From Holtiella tumoricola (GTDB lineage Bacteria > Bacillota > Clostridia > Lachnospirales > Cellulosilyticaceae), in the NCBI RefSeq assembly GCF_027857615.1, contig NZ_JAQIFT010000040.1, forward strand, positions 186,001 to 250,000: a DNA stretch of 64,000 bases, in the 5' to 3' direction. This document shows positions 54,151-62,164 of this stretch, piece by piece; the first letter of the stretch is position 1; each line of letters starts with the position of its first letter. Below the pieces are notes generated by a model, which saw only the letters and a list, made by a program, of their open reading frames with translations, made no database searches and was not told the DNA's origin. The position numbers and the translations under genes are program-made.

Positions 54151-55080
54151 CTACTCCCTTTCCGCATTCTCAAAGTGCATTTGCATCAATGTAACTATAC
54201 CTACTATAAGCAACATGATAATGGATGCGGCTGAGCCTCTGCCATAGTTATAATCTTTATTAAAGGTATTGAAAATATAAATTCCCTGAGTGGTTGATGC
54301 ACCGCTTGGTCCACCTGATGCATATAAATAGGGAACATCTAGCGCATTCATAGCCACAATAACAGCCATAATAAATTGAATGAAAATCATAAACTTTATA
54401 TTTGGTAAAATGATATAAACGATTTTTCTCCAACCTACACAGCCATCAAGTGCTGCTGATTCTAATACATCTGTTGAGGTGCTTTGTATAGCTGCTAAAT
54501 ATAATAGTACATTGAGTCCACCACCTAGCACACCTGGGAAGACGATACAAAATAGAACAAGCTTTGGATCACTGAGCCATGTTTGAGGCTCTACACCAAA
54601 AAGTGCCACGATTGAATTGGCAATACCATAGTCTGGATGCCATATCCATTTCCATATGATTACATTTACAACCGCTGGAATAAGTGCTGGAATAATATAT
54701 AGCGTTGTAAATGTATTTTGCAACCTTCCAAGTTCATTTAAGAAAAGTGCTTGTATAATGGGAATTAAAAAGGTCATTCCAATTTGCAAAAATAATATGA
54801 TAAAGGTTGTTGCCCAAGCATCCCAATAGAACTTAGATTGAAACATGTTTATGTAATTTTCAAAACCTACAAACGTTCCCGGCCTATTGATGGGATCGTA
54901 CTTATACAAAGATATAAAAAATGCCCTTAATATGGGGTAATACCTTAACCAAATTGTAAAAATTATGGGAAGTGCCAGTATAACCCACGGTGTTACTTTT
55001 TGCCTCCAAAAATAGCCCCTGTCCATATCTATATTTTTATAATTATCTTTTACTTTTCCTCTACGCTTTTCCCCTTTCAT
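54151..55080 (-). CDS. Sugar ABC transporter permease, MalF type
   Basis: 309 residues with six membrane segments and EAA loop LESAALDGCVGWRKIVYIILP. A charged N-terminal tail precedes the first segment. First gene of the importer operon, divergent from an AraC regulator gene with a palindromic operator between them. Confidence 0.93.
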   Translation of the reverse strand: MKGEKRRGKVKDNYKNIDMDRGYFWRQKVTPWVILALPIIFTIWLRYYPILRAFFISLYKYDPINRPGTFVGFENYINMFQSKFYWDAWATTFIILFLQIGMTFLIPIIQALFLNELGRLQNTFTTLYIIPALIPAVVNVIIWKWIWHPDYGIANSIVALFGVEPQTWLSDPKLVLFCIVFPGVLGGGLNVLLYLAAIQSTSTDVLESAALDGCVGWRKIVYIILPNIKFMIFIQFIMAVIVAMNALDVPYLYASGGPSGASTTQGIYIFNTFNKDYNYGRGSAASIIMLLIVGIVTLMQMHFENAERE

Positions 55081-55165
55081 TTCAAGCCCCTTTCTCTTTT
55101 CATATAATAATATTTTTTGTATATATTGCTTAAAAATTTTAAATTTGTTACTATTATTTTATACA

Positions 55166-55182
55166 TATACAAAGATTGTATA
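55166..55182. promoter_or_regulatory. Candidate operator TATACAAAGATTGTATA
   Basis: A perfect 7+7 inverted repeat with a 3-base centre lies in the 160-base gap between the divergent permease and AraC genes. A further TTGTATA half-site lies at 55117-55123, nearer the permease start. The AraC protein encoded at 55241 is the obvious candidate to bind. Confidence 0.5.
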
Positions 55183-55240
55183 AATGCATTTTTAGTCTTA
55201 AAACATATAATTTTGGGCTACCTACGAAAGGACATACACT

Positions 55241-56101
55241 ATGATAATGAATATTTATCAACTCTACCCTTTACAACCACTTTTCAATGTCACCAATCTC
55301 ATCTCTATGTTCTACATGACCTTTGACAAACACCATAAAGTCAAAGGTGAAGTACATAACTTTTGGGAACTCGTCTATGTAGAGGAAGGTACTATTGGTG
55401 TAACTGCACATGATCAAATCTTTGAACTACATAAAGGGCAAATGATTTTCCACAAACCTGGCGAATTTCATAATCTTTGGTCTGCTAACGGAAGTAATCC
55501 TACTGTTTTCATTCTTACTTTTACACTTGATGAAGACGTTAAGGCGTTAGAAAATATACTTTGTACCCTCACTGAAAGTGAAATGAATATGACTAAAACC
55601 CTTATCACAGAATGTAGATTTTTTGAAACTTTAGTGGACGACGAAACAACGCTGATGAGCCTAAGATGTACCCAACCCCTTTCTTATGGCCTCAATCATA
55701 CAGTTAAAAACTACTTAGAAGTTCTTCTACTTTCTATTATTAAAAATCATCAATCTGAAAGTTATCCAAAGATTCTCAATGCTTCTCAAGCCAACTATCA
55801 TAAAATTACTTCTTACATACAGGGAAATTTGTTTAATAAACTCAGCATCAATATGATTTGTGAAAACTGTAATATTAGCCCTACAGCGCTTAAAAATTTA
55901 TTTAGAAAATATGCAGGTATAAGCGTTATGGAGTATGTTGCCCAGCTTAAGATTCAAGCTTCAATTCCACTACTAGAAGCTGGGATGAGTCACCAAGAAA
56001 TAGCAGATCAACTGGCTTTTTCATCCCCATATTACTTTTCTACTGTTTTCAAACGGGTTATTGGTACTTCTCCAAAATACTTTAAAGATATTTCACAATA
56101 A
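55241..56101 (+). CDS. AraC-family regulator with cupin sensor domain
   Basis: 286 residues. An N-terminal cupin (VYVEEGTIGVTAHDQIFELHKGQMIFHKPGEFH) for sugar sensing covers about 20-110, and a C-terminal double helix-turn-helix covers about 185-285 (ICENCNISPTALKNLFRKYAG; IADQLAFSSPYYFSTVFKR). It probably activates the divergent importer operon and possibly the giant surface protein. Confidence 0.92.
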   Translation: MIMNIYQLYPLQPLFNVTNLISMFYMTFDKHHKVKGEVHNFWELVYVEEGTIGVTAHDQIFELHKGQMIFHKPGEFHNLWSANGSNPTVFILTFTLDEDVKALENILCTLTESEMNMTKTLITECRFFETLVDDETTLMSLRCTQPLSYGLNHTVKNYLEVLLLSIIKNHQSESYPKILNASQANYHKITSYIQGNLFNKLSINMICENCNISPTALKNLFRKYAGISVMEYVAQLKIQASIPLLEAGMSHQEIADQLAFSSPYYFSTVFKRVIGTSPKYFKDISQ

Positions 56102-56113
56102 TTATGCAATAAT

Positions 56114-56158
56114 AAAAGACCTACTTACATGTCTATCTAGACAAATAAGTAGGTCTTT
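56114..56158. terminator. Bidirectional terminator, copy B of the hairpin family
   Basis: AAAGACCTACTTA pairs with TAAGTAGGTCTTT around CATGTCTATCTAGACAAA. It sits between convergent araC-like and permease genes, and its core matches copies A, C, D and E. Confidence 0.85.
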
Positions 56159-56159
56159 C

Positions 56160-56873
56160 CTATTCATTATAGTGAATGGCTTTAACGGGACAAGCATTTA
56201 TGACTGATTGTAAGATCGAGTGGTCCAATTCTTGGGATTCTATTACTGTAGCTTTCTTACCCTCCATTGCAAACTGTGCCGGATACTTCTTGCTACATAC
56301 CGTACATCCCATACAGGCTTCCTTATTAATAAAGAGTCCCTTTTTCATTTCTTCTACTTGTGATAAATCGGTATCCTTAATTATTTTTTGAGTTATCCAA
56401 GCAAAGATTAAAATAGAAAGGACAGTAAGAGTCCATCGAATAATCATAAATTTAACTCCTAGGAACTTTGCTTCATTTAAAAGCATTGGAATTTTCACCA
56501 CAGCCCATGAACTTAAAATGATAACAATATTTTTAATAGATGCTCCTTTTTGGTAAAGCATGACACAAAAAGGAAAGGCAGCATAAATAGGTCCTGCTGA
56601 TATACTCCCAAGTAAAAAAGCTAAAAATGTTCCTTTTACCTTTGCCTCCTTACCCAAATACTTCATGATGGTTTCTTTTGGAATCCAGGTATCTAAAAGG
56701 GCTGTCAATACAAAGATAACAGGCATAATCATAAGCATTTCCTTTATGTAGTAGCCACTATTTTTAATTCCTTGCAAACCCATTTGAGGATTTATTCCAG
56801 TTAATATAATATAGGTCATAATGACCATCATTAAAAAGACATTTGCCTTGATTAATCCTATAACCTTTTTCAT
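56160..56873 (-). CDS. ArsP/DUF318-like permease half fused to a ferredoxin domain
   Basis: 237 residues. About 1-170 are membrane segments with the family motif ISAGPIYAAFPFCVMLYQKG. About 180-237 form a ferredoxin-type domain: CMGCTVC, then ACPVKAI, giving four Cys for one [4Fe-4S] cluster; the usual extra Cys before the first Pro is Tyr. The permease family is linked to export of arsenicals or other toxic oxyanions and to metal transport. The fused iron-sulfur domain suggests redox coupling, which is unusual. Its start overlaps the partner gene by 4 bases, so the two halves are co-translated and probably form one transporter. Confidence 0.82.
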   Translation of the reverse strand: MKKVIGLIKANVFLMMVIMTYIILTGINPQMGLQGIKNSGYYIKEMLMIMPVIFVLTALLDTWIPKETIMKYLGKEAKVKGTFLAFLLGSISAGPIYAAFPFCVMLYQKGASIKNIVIILSSWAVVKIPMLLNEAKFLGVKFMIIRWTLTVLSILIFAWITQKIIKDTDLSQVEEMKKGLFINKEACMGCTVCSKKYPAQFAMEGKKATVIESQELDHSILQSVINACPVKAIHYNE

Positions 56874-57352
56874 AAAATCACCCCCATCACTAATGCAATA
56901 ATAATGGCAAAAGCAAAGCTTAGTATATTTCTAGTTACTGCAAATTTTGTACCAAAAGCTCTTTTTTCTAATGGAAAAGTAGCCACACCTACCATAGTAA
57001 GTGTCGTTAAAAAGGCTACCGAAGGCATAATACCCACCCCTGCACTTGCTAGTGTGCCAATGAGGGGAAATGCAATAAAGGCTGGAATTAATATTACCGT
57101 TCCAAAAGCTGCCGCTGCAATAGTAGCAATAAATATATTTTGCTTACCAATTATATAAGCAATCTGCTCTGGTGGTAATATGGCTAGAATAAGTCCTATT
57201 GCAAATATCACTGCAAAAATGGAAAGTGCCATTCCCTTTCCCATAAAGAGTGCCTTTTTTAATGCCTCCTTTGTTTTACTTTTGTCTTTCATAAAGGACA
57301 CCATTAATAAACCTACTGTAATGACCCAAATAGCTATTGTGAAAATATCCAT
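56870..57352 (-). CDS. ArsP/DUF318-like permease, first half
   Basis: 160 residues, four to five membrane segments, with the repeated motif ILIPAFIAFPLIGTLASAGVG resembling that in the partner protein. Together they approximate one ArsP-type permease split into two genes. AGGAG precedes the ATG. It is divergent from a Crp/Fnr gene (143-base gap), which likely controls it. Confidence 0.82.
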   Translation of the reverse strand: MDIFTIAIWVITVGLLMVSFMKDKSKTKEALKKALFMGKGMALSIFAVIFAIGLILAILPPEQIAYIIGKQNIFIATIAAAAFGTVILIPAFIAFPLIGTLASAGVGIMPSVAFLTTLTMVGVATFPLEKRAFGTKFAVTRNILSFAFAIIIALVMGVIL

Positions 57353-57495
57353 GATTCTACTCCTTTTCTTAGTAATCTGTTCTCATCATACAAGATTTTA
57401 GGGAGTAAAAAGAGACTCTTATGTTTCTTTTTTAATAGTGTTATTTGAGATATAATGATTTAAGATAGAATGATGCATAAAGAGGTGGGATTAAA

Positions 57496-58128
57496 ATGAA
57501 AGCTATTCCTATTTTTGAAGGGGTAGAGCAAGATTTACTCAATCAATTAAGCTTAACTTATAAAAAATATAAAAAGGGTGTCACCGTATATATGCAGGGT
57601 GAGTCTTGTAAAAGTATGGATATTGTACAATCTGGTAGCTTAGTGGCCTATGCACTTGCCCACAATGGCTCTGAAAATGTAGTCTTTGAATTTGAAAAAG
57701 GTAGTATCATTGGTGCAAATCTTCTTTTTGGCAATGCAAATTATTATCCCATGAATATGTACTGTACAGCTGATTGTGAGCTTTTACATTTAGATAAAGA
57801 GAATGTTGAATACCTGCTGCATGACTACCAGTTTACCATGCAATTTGTAAAAAGCTTATCCTTAAATGCCCAAGGCATGAATAAAAAAATCACCATGTAT
57901 ACCCAAAAATCCTTACGTGAAAATCTCCTAGACTACTTACACGCTTTATCTATAGAACAAAAAAGTACTATAGTTACCCTACCCATAAGCAAAAAGCAGT
58001 TGGCTGATTATCTAGGTGTACAGCGCCCTTCACTTTTCCGTGAACTTAAAAAGTTAAAAGATGAAGGCACGATTGCTATTCAAAATCGACAGATTATCCT
58101 TGCTCATATCCATAATATCCATGTTTAA
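57496..58128 (+). CDS. Crp/Fnr-family regulator
   Basis: 210 residues: cyclic-nucleotide-binding-like beta-barrel (about 10-120) and a winged helix at the C-terminus (ISKKQLADYLGVQRPSLFRELKKLKDEG). No Fnr-type N-terminal Cys cluster is seen, so the effector is not oxygen via Fe-S; the closest architecture is the clostridial PrfA/Crp group that controls metal, nitrosative or carbon-monoxide responses. AGAGGTGG precedes the ATG. It is divergent from the permease/ferredoxin pair. Confidence 0.9.
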   Translation: MKAIPIFEGVEQDLLNQLSLTYKKYKKGVTVYMQGESCKSMDIVQSGSLVAYALAHNGSENVVFEFEKGSIIGANLLFGNANYYPMNMYCTADCELLHLDKENVEYLLHDYQFTMQFVKSLSLNAQGMNKKITMYTQKSLRENLLDYLHALSIEQKSTIVTLPISKKQLADYLGVQRPSLFRELKKLKDEGTIAIQNRQIILAHIHNIHV

Positions 58129-58134
58129 ATGTAG

Positions 58135-58187
58135 CAAAAAACCTACTTAAATCATCTATTAAGTAGATGATTTAAGTAGGTTTTTAT
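58135..58187. terminator. Bidirectional terminator, copy C of the hairpin family
   Basis: A nearly perfect inverted repeat of about 22 bases per arm (AAAAACCTACTTAAATCATCT with its complement) lies between the convergent Crp/Fnr and rhodanese genes. Runs of A and T flank it. Confidence 0.85.
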
Positions 58188-58194
58188 ATCCTCT

Positions 58195-58638
58195 TTATTC
58201 TTGTACGATTTCATAATGCCAGTCAATGATCCCACCAAAATCATAGACATTCTCGTAACCGAAAGCCAAAAACTTACGGGCAGCTTCCTCACTACGGTGC
58301 CCACTTCGACAATAAATAAGTATCGTGTCATCTGTATTAGGTAAACTCTCAAGTAGTATATTCCCAATCGTTTCATTAGGGATTACCATTGCATTTTGAA
58401 TATGCCCTGTATCATATTCCTCTTGAGTACGTACATCTACAATAATCACTTCCTCTTAGTCTATCATACCTTTGGCTTCTTCTTCAGTAATTTTATGATA
58501 AGCCCCTGTTTCTTCCAAAACGATATTATCACTAGTTGAATGTTCTGATGCTACTAGATTATCGGATGTAGGACTTACTACTATACAGCCAGTCAAAAAC
58601 ACCACTGTGAAGACGACTAAAATACTTTTAATCATCAT
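58195..58638 (-). pseudogene. Lipoprotein-rhodanese gene interrupted by an in-frame TAA
   Basis: Reading from an ATG at 58638 or 58635 (after AAGGAG) there is a signal peptide with lipobox LTGC, a short linker and EEAKGMID, then TAA at 58458-58456. The same frame continues at once with EEVIIVDVRTQEEYDTGHI and a rhodanese domain, with active-site loop CRSGHRS, to the stop at 58195. The joined protein would be a normal cell-surface rhodanese of about 147 residues. A one-base change (for example AAA, CAA or GAA to TAA) would explain the break. A GTG at 58449 could restart translation of a cytoplasmic 84-residue rhodanese, but its ribosome site is too close. Confidence 0.85.
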
Positions 58639-58791
58639 TACTCCTTCCATAGCTATCCTAGCGTTTTATTTACCTTCATCACTTCTCATAATAGCTCTAT
58701 CTCTTAATATAGACTTAAGTATATCTATTTTTATAAATCTATTAAACTAGACACTTTTTAGTAACCTTATCTTTTATAAAGATTTGCTCTA

Positions 58792-60756
58792 TTATAAATC
58801 AGAAAATTCAAGTTGTACGATTTGATTGCCTTCATATTGAACTCTAGATTTTTTAACTGCATCTTCTAATGCATTCTTAATTGGCAATGTAATTGTAAAG
58901 CTTGCCCCTTTTCCCTCTAAACTTTCTACAGTAATCTCTCCCTCATGTAAATCTATTAACCGTTTGACTATGTATAGACCAATTCCACTTCCCTCACCTG
59001 ACTTTGCCAATTTATTATCTATACTGTAAAATTTCATAAAAATTTGTTCTAATTTATCTGAAGCAATGCCTATACCTGAATCTTGAATACGTATTTTGAC
59101 GTACCCCTCAACTTTTTCCATAGATGCATTAATTTTGCCTGACTTTGTCGTAAACTTAATCGCGTTAGATAATAAATTAAGAATAACCCGTTCTATTTTT
59201 TCGATATCTATTACTGTAAAGATTTCTTCATCTTCTGTATCAAATATAAACTCGATTTCCCTTTGTTGCATATAATCAAGTGCACCTAAACAGATATCTT
59301 CTACCACCTCTACGATGTTAACATATTCAAATTTCATCTGATAGCAGCTCTCATCCTCTAGTTTCACTGTATCCACTAAGTTATTAACTAATCGTAGCAG
59401 TTTATTAGAATTTTGTGTAATTACCTTTAGTCGATTTATAAGATATTCACGTTCAATCTCCTCATCTATAGACTCAAGTAACTGAACACTACTTCTAATA
59501 ACATTAATAGGCGTCTTAAGATCATGACTTATACCTGCAATAAAATCTGTTTTTATTTGGGCTTGCAGTTTAGTTTGCTCATAAAGCTTTTTACTTTTCT
59601 TAACAGCTTGCCTTTGCCTATAAATATAATAAAATAAATAAGCTATCAGACCTAGTATACCTAAAATAAGACTCCTCATAATGTATTTCATACTTCTAGG
59701 TAACAAGAATTGAAACTTTGGCCTATTTATAAGGATACTATTTTGAGGAATCTTACTAACCTGAAGGTTATTTATATAGATTTGTTCATAATCAAATATA
59801 TAATCATTTTCGCCTATTCGTATCTCTGGAAATTCTTGTTCTTCCAAAATGGTATTTGCCATCTTGGCAAGTTCTATCCCTTCTCTTTCTGCTCTACCTG
59901 CAACACCTCCTATCACACCTTTTCCTACATAATTTTCATCATAGGTATAGATTGGTGCGTTGCTGACTAATTTAATCTGCTCTATTATTTTCTTAGCGAA
60001 CACTACCGTTTGTGTTTCTCGACTTATATAGTTATTTCCTATTATAATCGCATAATTAGAATCCTTCTCTTCCTTAAGATTCTGTATAATATCTTCTATA
60101 TAAATCTCCCACATAAACTCAAGCTCTAATTGCTTTGCATATACTTTCTTTACTGAGCTATATTTCTCTTCAAATTCAGGTGTATTTTCTAAGTCACAAG
60201 CTACTTGAATAAATTTTATTTTTTCAATGTCTTTATGATTTTCTTTAATTAAGTTAACGATTTTTGTTATATTGCTATCATATAGAATACCTGTTACATG
60301 ATTTTTTTCTTCTTCATTAATTACAGTATTTATAGATGCTCCTGAAAATAATATAGGTACTTCATAAAATATACTTTCTTGATTTAAAACTTCTTCTTTC
60401 ATTATTTCTAATCCACTATTGCCTAATGTGCCAAGTAAGTCTGGATTAAAATTTTTATATTTACTATTGAGTAATTCTATAAACTCTTTATAATATTCCT
60501 CACTATTATAAAGGCTACTATTAAGATACTCTATCTCTAAATTAATGTTTCCTCCTCTTAACTCTTCTAATTCATGAATAAACTTAGGTATTAATTTGCT
60601 ACTCCAACTATTGGTATTATTATAAGAGTCTATTATTAATATATTGGTATTTTCAACTTCTCTTTCTTTATAAGCATATAGCCTAGTTGGAAATAAACCA
60701 AATAAAAATAAACTGATTATAATCAATTGATAGATTTTTTTCTGTATCAGGTGCAT
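58792..60756 (-). CDS. Orphan sensor histidine kinase with extracellular ABC-type binding domain
   Basis: 654 residues. After an N-terminal membrane segment (about 7-28), residues about 35-330 look like an ABC-transporter periplasmic binding-protein fold (ILIIDSYNNTNSWSSK, LGTLGNSGL, APIYTYDENYVGKGVIGG). A second membrane segment follows (about 355-378), then HisKA with phospho-acceptor His in GISHDLKTPINVI, and HATPase_c (NLLSNAIKF, DSGIGI, GEGSGIGLYIV). No response regulator is adjacent. GGGG precedes the ATG. The ligand may be a small molecule in the outer space. Confidence 0.88.
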   Translation of the reverse strand: MHLIQKKIYQLIIISLFLFGLFPTRLYAYKEREVENTNILIIDSYNNTNSWSSKLIPKFIHELEELRGGNINLEIEYLNSSLYNSEEYYKEFIELLNSKYKNFNPDLLGTLGNSGLEIMKEEVLNQESIFYEVPILFSGASINTVINEEEKNHVTGILYDSNITKIVNLIKENHKDIEKIKFIQVACDLENTPEFEEKYSSVKKVYAKQLELEFMWEIYIEDIIQNLKEEKDSNYAIIIGNNYISRETQTVVFAKKIIEQIKLVSNAPIYTYDENYVGKGVIGGVAGRAEREGIELAKMANTILEEQEFPEIRIGENDYIFDYEQIYINNLQVSKIPQNSILINRPKFQFLLPRSMKYIMRSLILGILGLIAYLFYYIYRQRQAVKKSKKLYEQTKLQAQIKTDFIAGISHDLKTPINVIRSSVQLLESIDEEIEREYLINRLKVITQNSNKLLRLVNNLVDTVKLEDESCYQMKFEYVNIVEVVEDICLGALDYMQQREIEFIFDTEDEEIFTVIDIEKIERVILNLLSNAIKFTTKSGKINASMEKVEGYVKIRIQDSGIGIASDKLEQIFMKFYSIDNKLAKSGEGSGIGLYIVKRLIDLHEGEITVESLEGKGASFTITLPIKNALEDAVKKSRVQYEGNQIVQLEFSDL

Positions 60757-60892
60757 AGAGTCCCCTTATATAATTTATTTTTAACTTCAAATTATTATAA
60801 AAATATAATTTTGAATCTAGATTCATTTTACAACATCTCCTATCTAATTCCAATACTCTATCTAAATCTTAACCATTTTATTATCCTAATAT

Positions 60893-60942
60893 AAAAAGCC
60901 TACTTAAATGTCTATTATGTGACATTTAAGTAGGCTTTTTAT
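60893..60942 (-). terminator. Terminator, copy D of the hairpin family
   Basis: AAAAAGCCTACTTAAATGTC pairs perfectly with GACATTTAAGTAGGCTTTTT around a loop of about eight bases. It terminates the riboswitch-controlled gene, 34 bases past its stop. Confidence 0.88.
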
Positions 60943-60975
60943 AAGCTATATATTTAGTTGATCTTTACATTAAGC

Positions 60976-61752
60976 TTATCTAATGATAGGAATTCTAACA
61001 TTGATTGGTACAGATGAGTTTGTTGCATTACCTTCAATTTTGAATTCGAAATGTGTTCTCCAAGATTCTACACCATTCATTGCTTGTACGCGCATCTTAA
61101 CTTGGTTTGGTTTAAGGCTATCACAGTATGCTACTGGATAAATGTACATGCCACATGAATTCATCATACTCACTCTGATGTAATTTCCAAAACATGTTGT
61201 ATTAAATCTTGCATTATTAATATTCATAACTAGGTCAAAGCCTTGTGTTAATTGTTGAACGGTAACACCTTTATCTACATTTGTTGTAATAGATGGTGTA
61301 CCAACATGGGCTAAATCATTAATAACTTTAATCGTAATTGTTCTATCTGCGCCATCTGAAAATACAGAACCATCAATATTAATCACCCAATCTCCACTGT
61401 ATGCAATACCTGGATTTGACCAGTTTACATTCATTGAAAAGAGTTCTTTGTTGTAATGTACACCTTCTGATACGCTTACATCATAATTATGTGTTACTGC
61501 ATCACTAAACTTGTAAGGATCTGTTGTTGTTAATTTCACACCATTCAGTTTAAATTCGATATGAACAGCGCCATCGCCTTTTACCATATCTGAATATCTA
61601 ACTGTTGTAATATTAGGTGTAATACCTTGCATTCCTACATTTTGTTGATTGGTTACACTTGTTGCTTGTACAGGCGCTGCCATAACTGGTGTTACCCCTA
61701 CACTCATTACAATTAATCCTACTGCTGCTAGTTTTTTCATCATTTTTTTCAT
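60976..61752 (-). CDS. Secreted protein of unknown function under c-di-GMP riboswitch
   Basis: 258 residues from the ATG at 61752 (AGGAAGGAAG upstream); the 24-codon extension would start inside the terminator. A clear signal peptide (MKKMMKKLAAVGLIVMSVG, then PVMAAPVQA with an AxA cleavage site) precedes a mature beta-rich domain. I recognise no family. It has three Cys in the second half (TTCFGN, NSCGMY, AYCDSL) and no anchor. A c-di-GMP-I riboswitch and terminator occupy its leader, so it probably changes with the sessile/motile switch (adhesion, matrix or its breakdown). Function is not known. Confidence 0.85.
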   Translation of the reverse strand: MKKMMKKLAAVGLIVMSVGVTPVMAAPVQATSVTNQQNVGMQGITPNITTVRYSDMVKGDGAVHIEFKLNGVKLTTTDPYKFSDAVTHNYDVSVSEGVHYNKELFSMNVNWSNPGIAYSGDWVINIDGSVFSDGADRTITIKVINDLAHVGTPSITTNVDKGVTVQQLTQGFDLVMNINNARFNTTCFGNYIRVSMMNSCGMYIYPVAYCDSLKPNQVKMRVQAMNGVESWRTHFEFKIEGNATNSSVPINVRIPIIR

Positions 61753-61793
61753 TTCTTTCTTCCTTCCTATTCTTATGAAATAGATAAGGACGC

Positions 61794-61821
61794 AAAAAAA
61801 GCCTATCCAATAGGAATAGAC
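61794..61821 (-). terminator. Riboswitch-linked terminator
   Basis: On the minus strand GTCTATTC pairs with GGATAGGC (8 pairs, two G-T) around CTATT, followed by seven T. It lies 42 bases before the gene start and is the likely expression platform of the upstream c-di-GMP riboswitch. Confidence 0.85.
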
Positions 61822-61899
61822 CACAGCGAATAAGGGTACAAATTAAATTTGTATCCTTAATAAAAGTTAATACTCAAATAAAAGCTTATATTAACTTTT

Positions 61900-61970
61900 A
61901 GCAACTGGCTGGTATAGCATATGCCTTAACCCCTATAGCTTTGCGTCGCAAGGTTTCCCTTGTTTTGCCT
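61900..61970 (-). promoter_or_regulatory. Cyclic-di-GMP-I (GEMM) riboswitch aptamer
   Basis: On the minus strand the core is GGCAAAAC, an AAGG-GAAA-CCTT hairpin, then GACGCAAAGCTA, GGGGTTAAGGC and GCTATACCAGCCAGTTGC. This matches the GEMM-I consensus closely: GAAA tetraloop, GACGCAAAGC, CUAAGG-like strand and CAGCC-GUUGC closing P1. The 3' half pairs GCAA with TTGC. About 80 bases later another hairpin (61835-61860) and a terminator precede the gene. Whether c-di-GMP turns the gene on or off cannot be fixed by eye. The rest of the 412-base gap (61971-62164) holds an AT-rich region and copy E hairpin, with no further gene seen. Confidence 0.93.
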
Positions 61971-62095
61971 ATTCATTTACACTAAAATAATACACTATAG
62001 TATAATTTTAGTCAATAATTACTATTTGTTTTTTTTAACGACTTCTTAATACTTAACTTTTTAATAGATATACAAATGTTACCATAAGTGCAATA

Positions 62096-62140
62096 AAGTT
62101 CTACCTAAATGCCATTTACTGACAAATAAGTAGATCTTTA
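62096..62140 (-). terminator. Terminator, copy E (degenerate) of the hairpin family
   Basis: AAAGTTCTACCTAAATG partly pairs with AAATAAGTAGATCTTT, with mismatches and a bulge. It lies 25 bases past the sialidase stop and has the family arm CTAC-TAAATG. Confidence 0.7.
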
Positions 62141-62164
62141 TTCGCTATTCATTTTCACTTATTT

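Noticed and set aside
58152..58376. A 74-codon minus-strand frame overlapping the rhodanese
   Set aside because: It is another frame of the rhodanese coding sequence and runs into the terminator hairpin; the rhodanese frame has the active-site loop.
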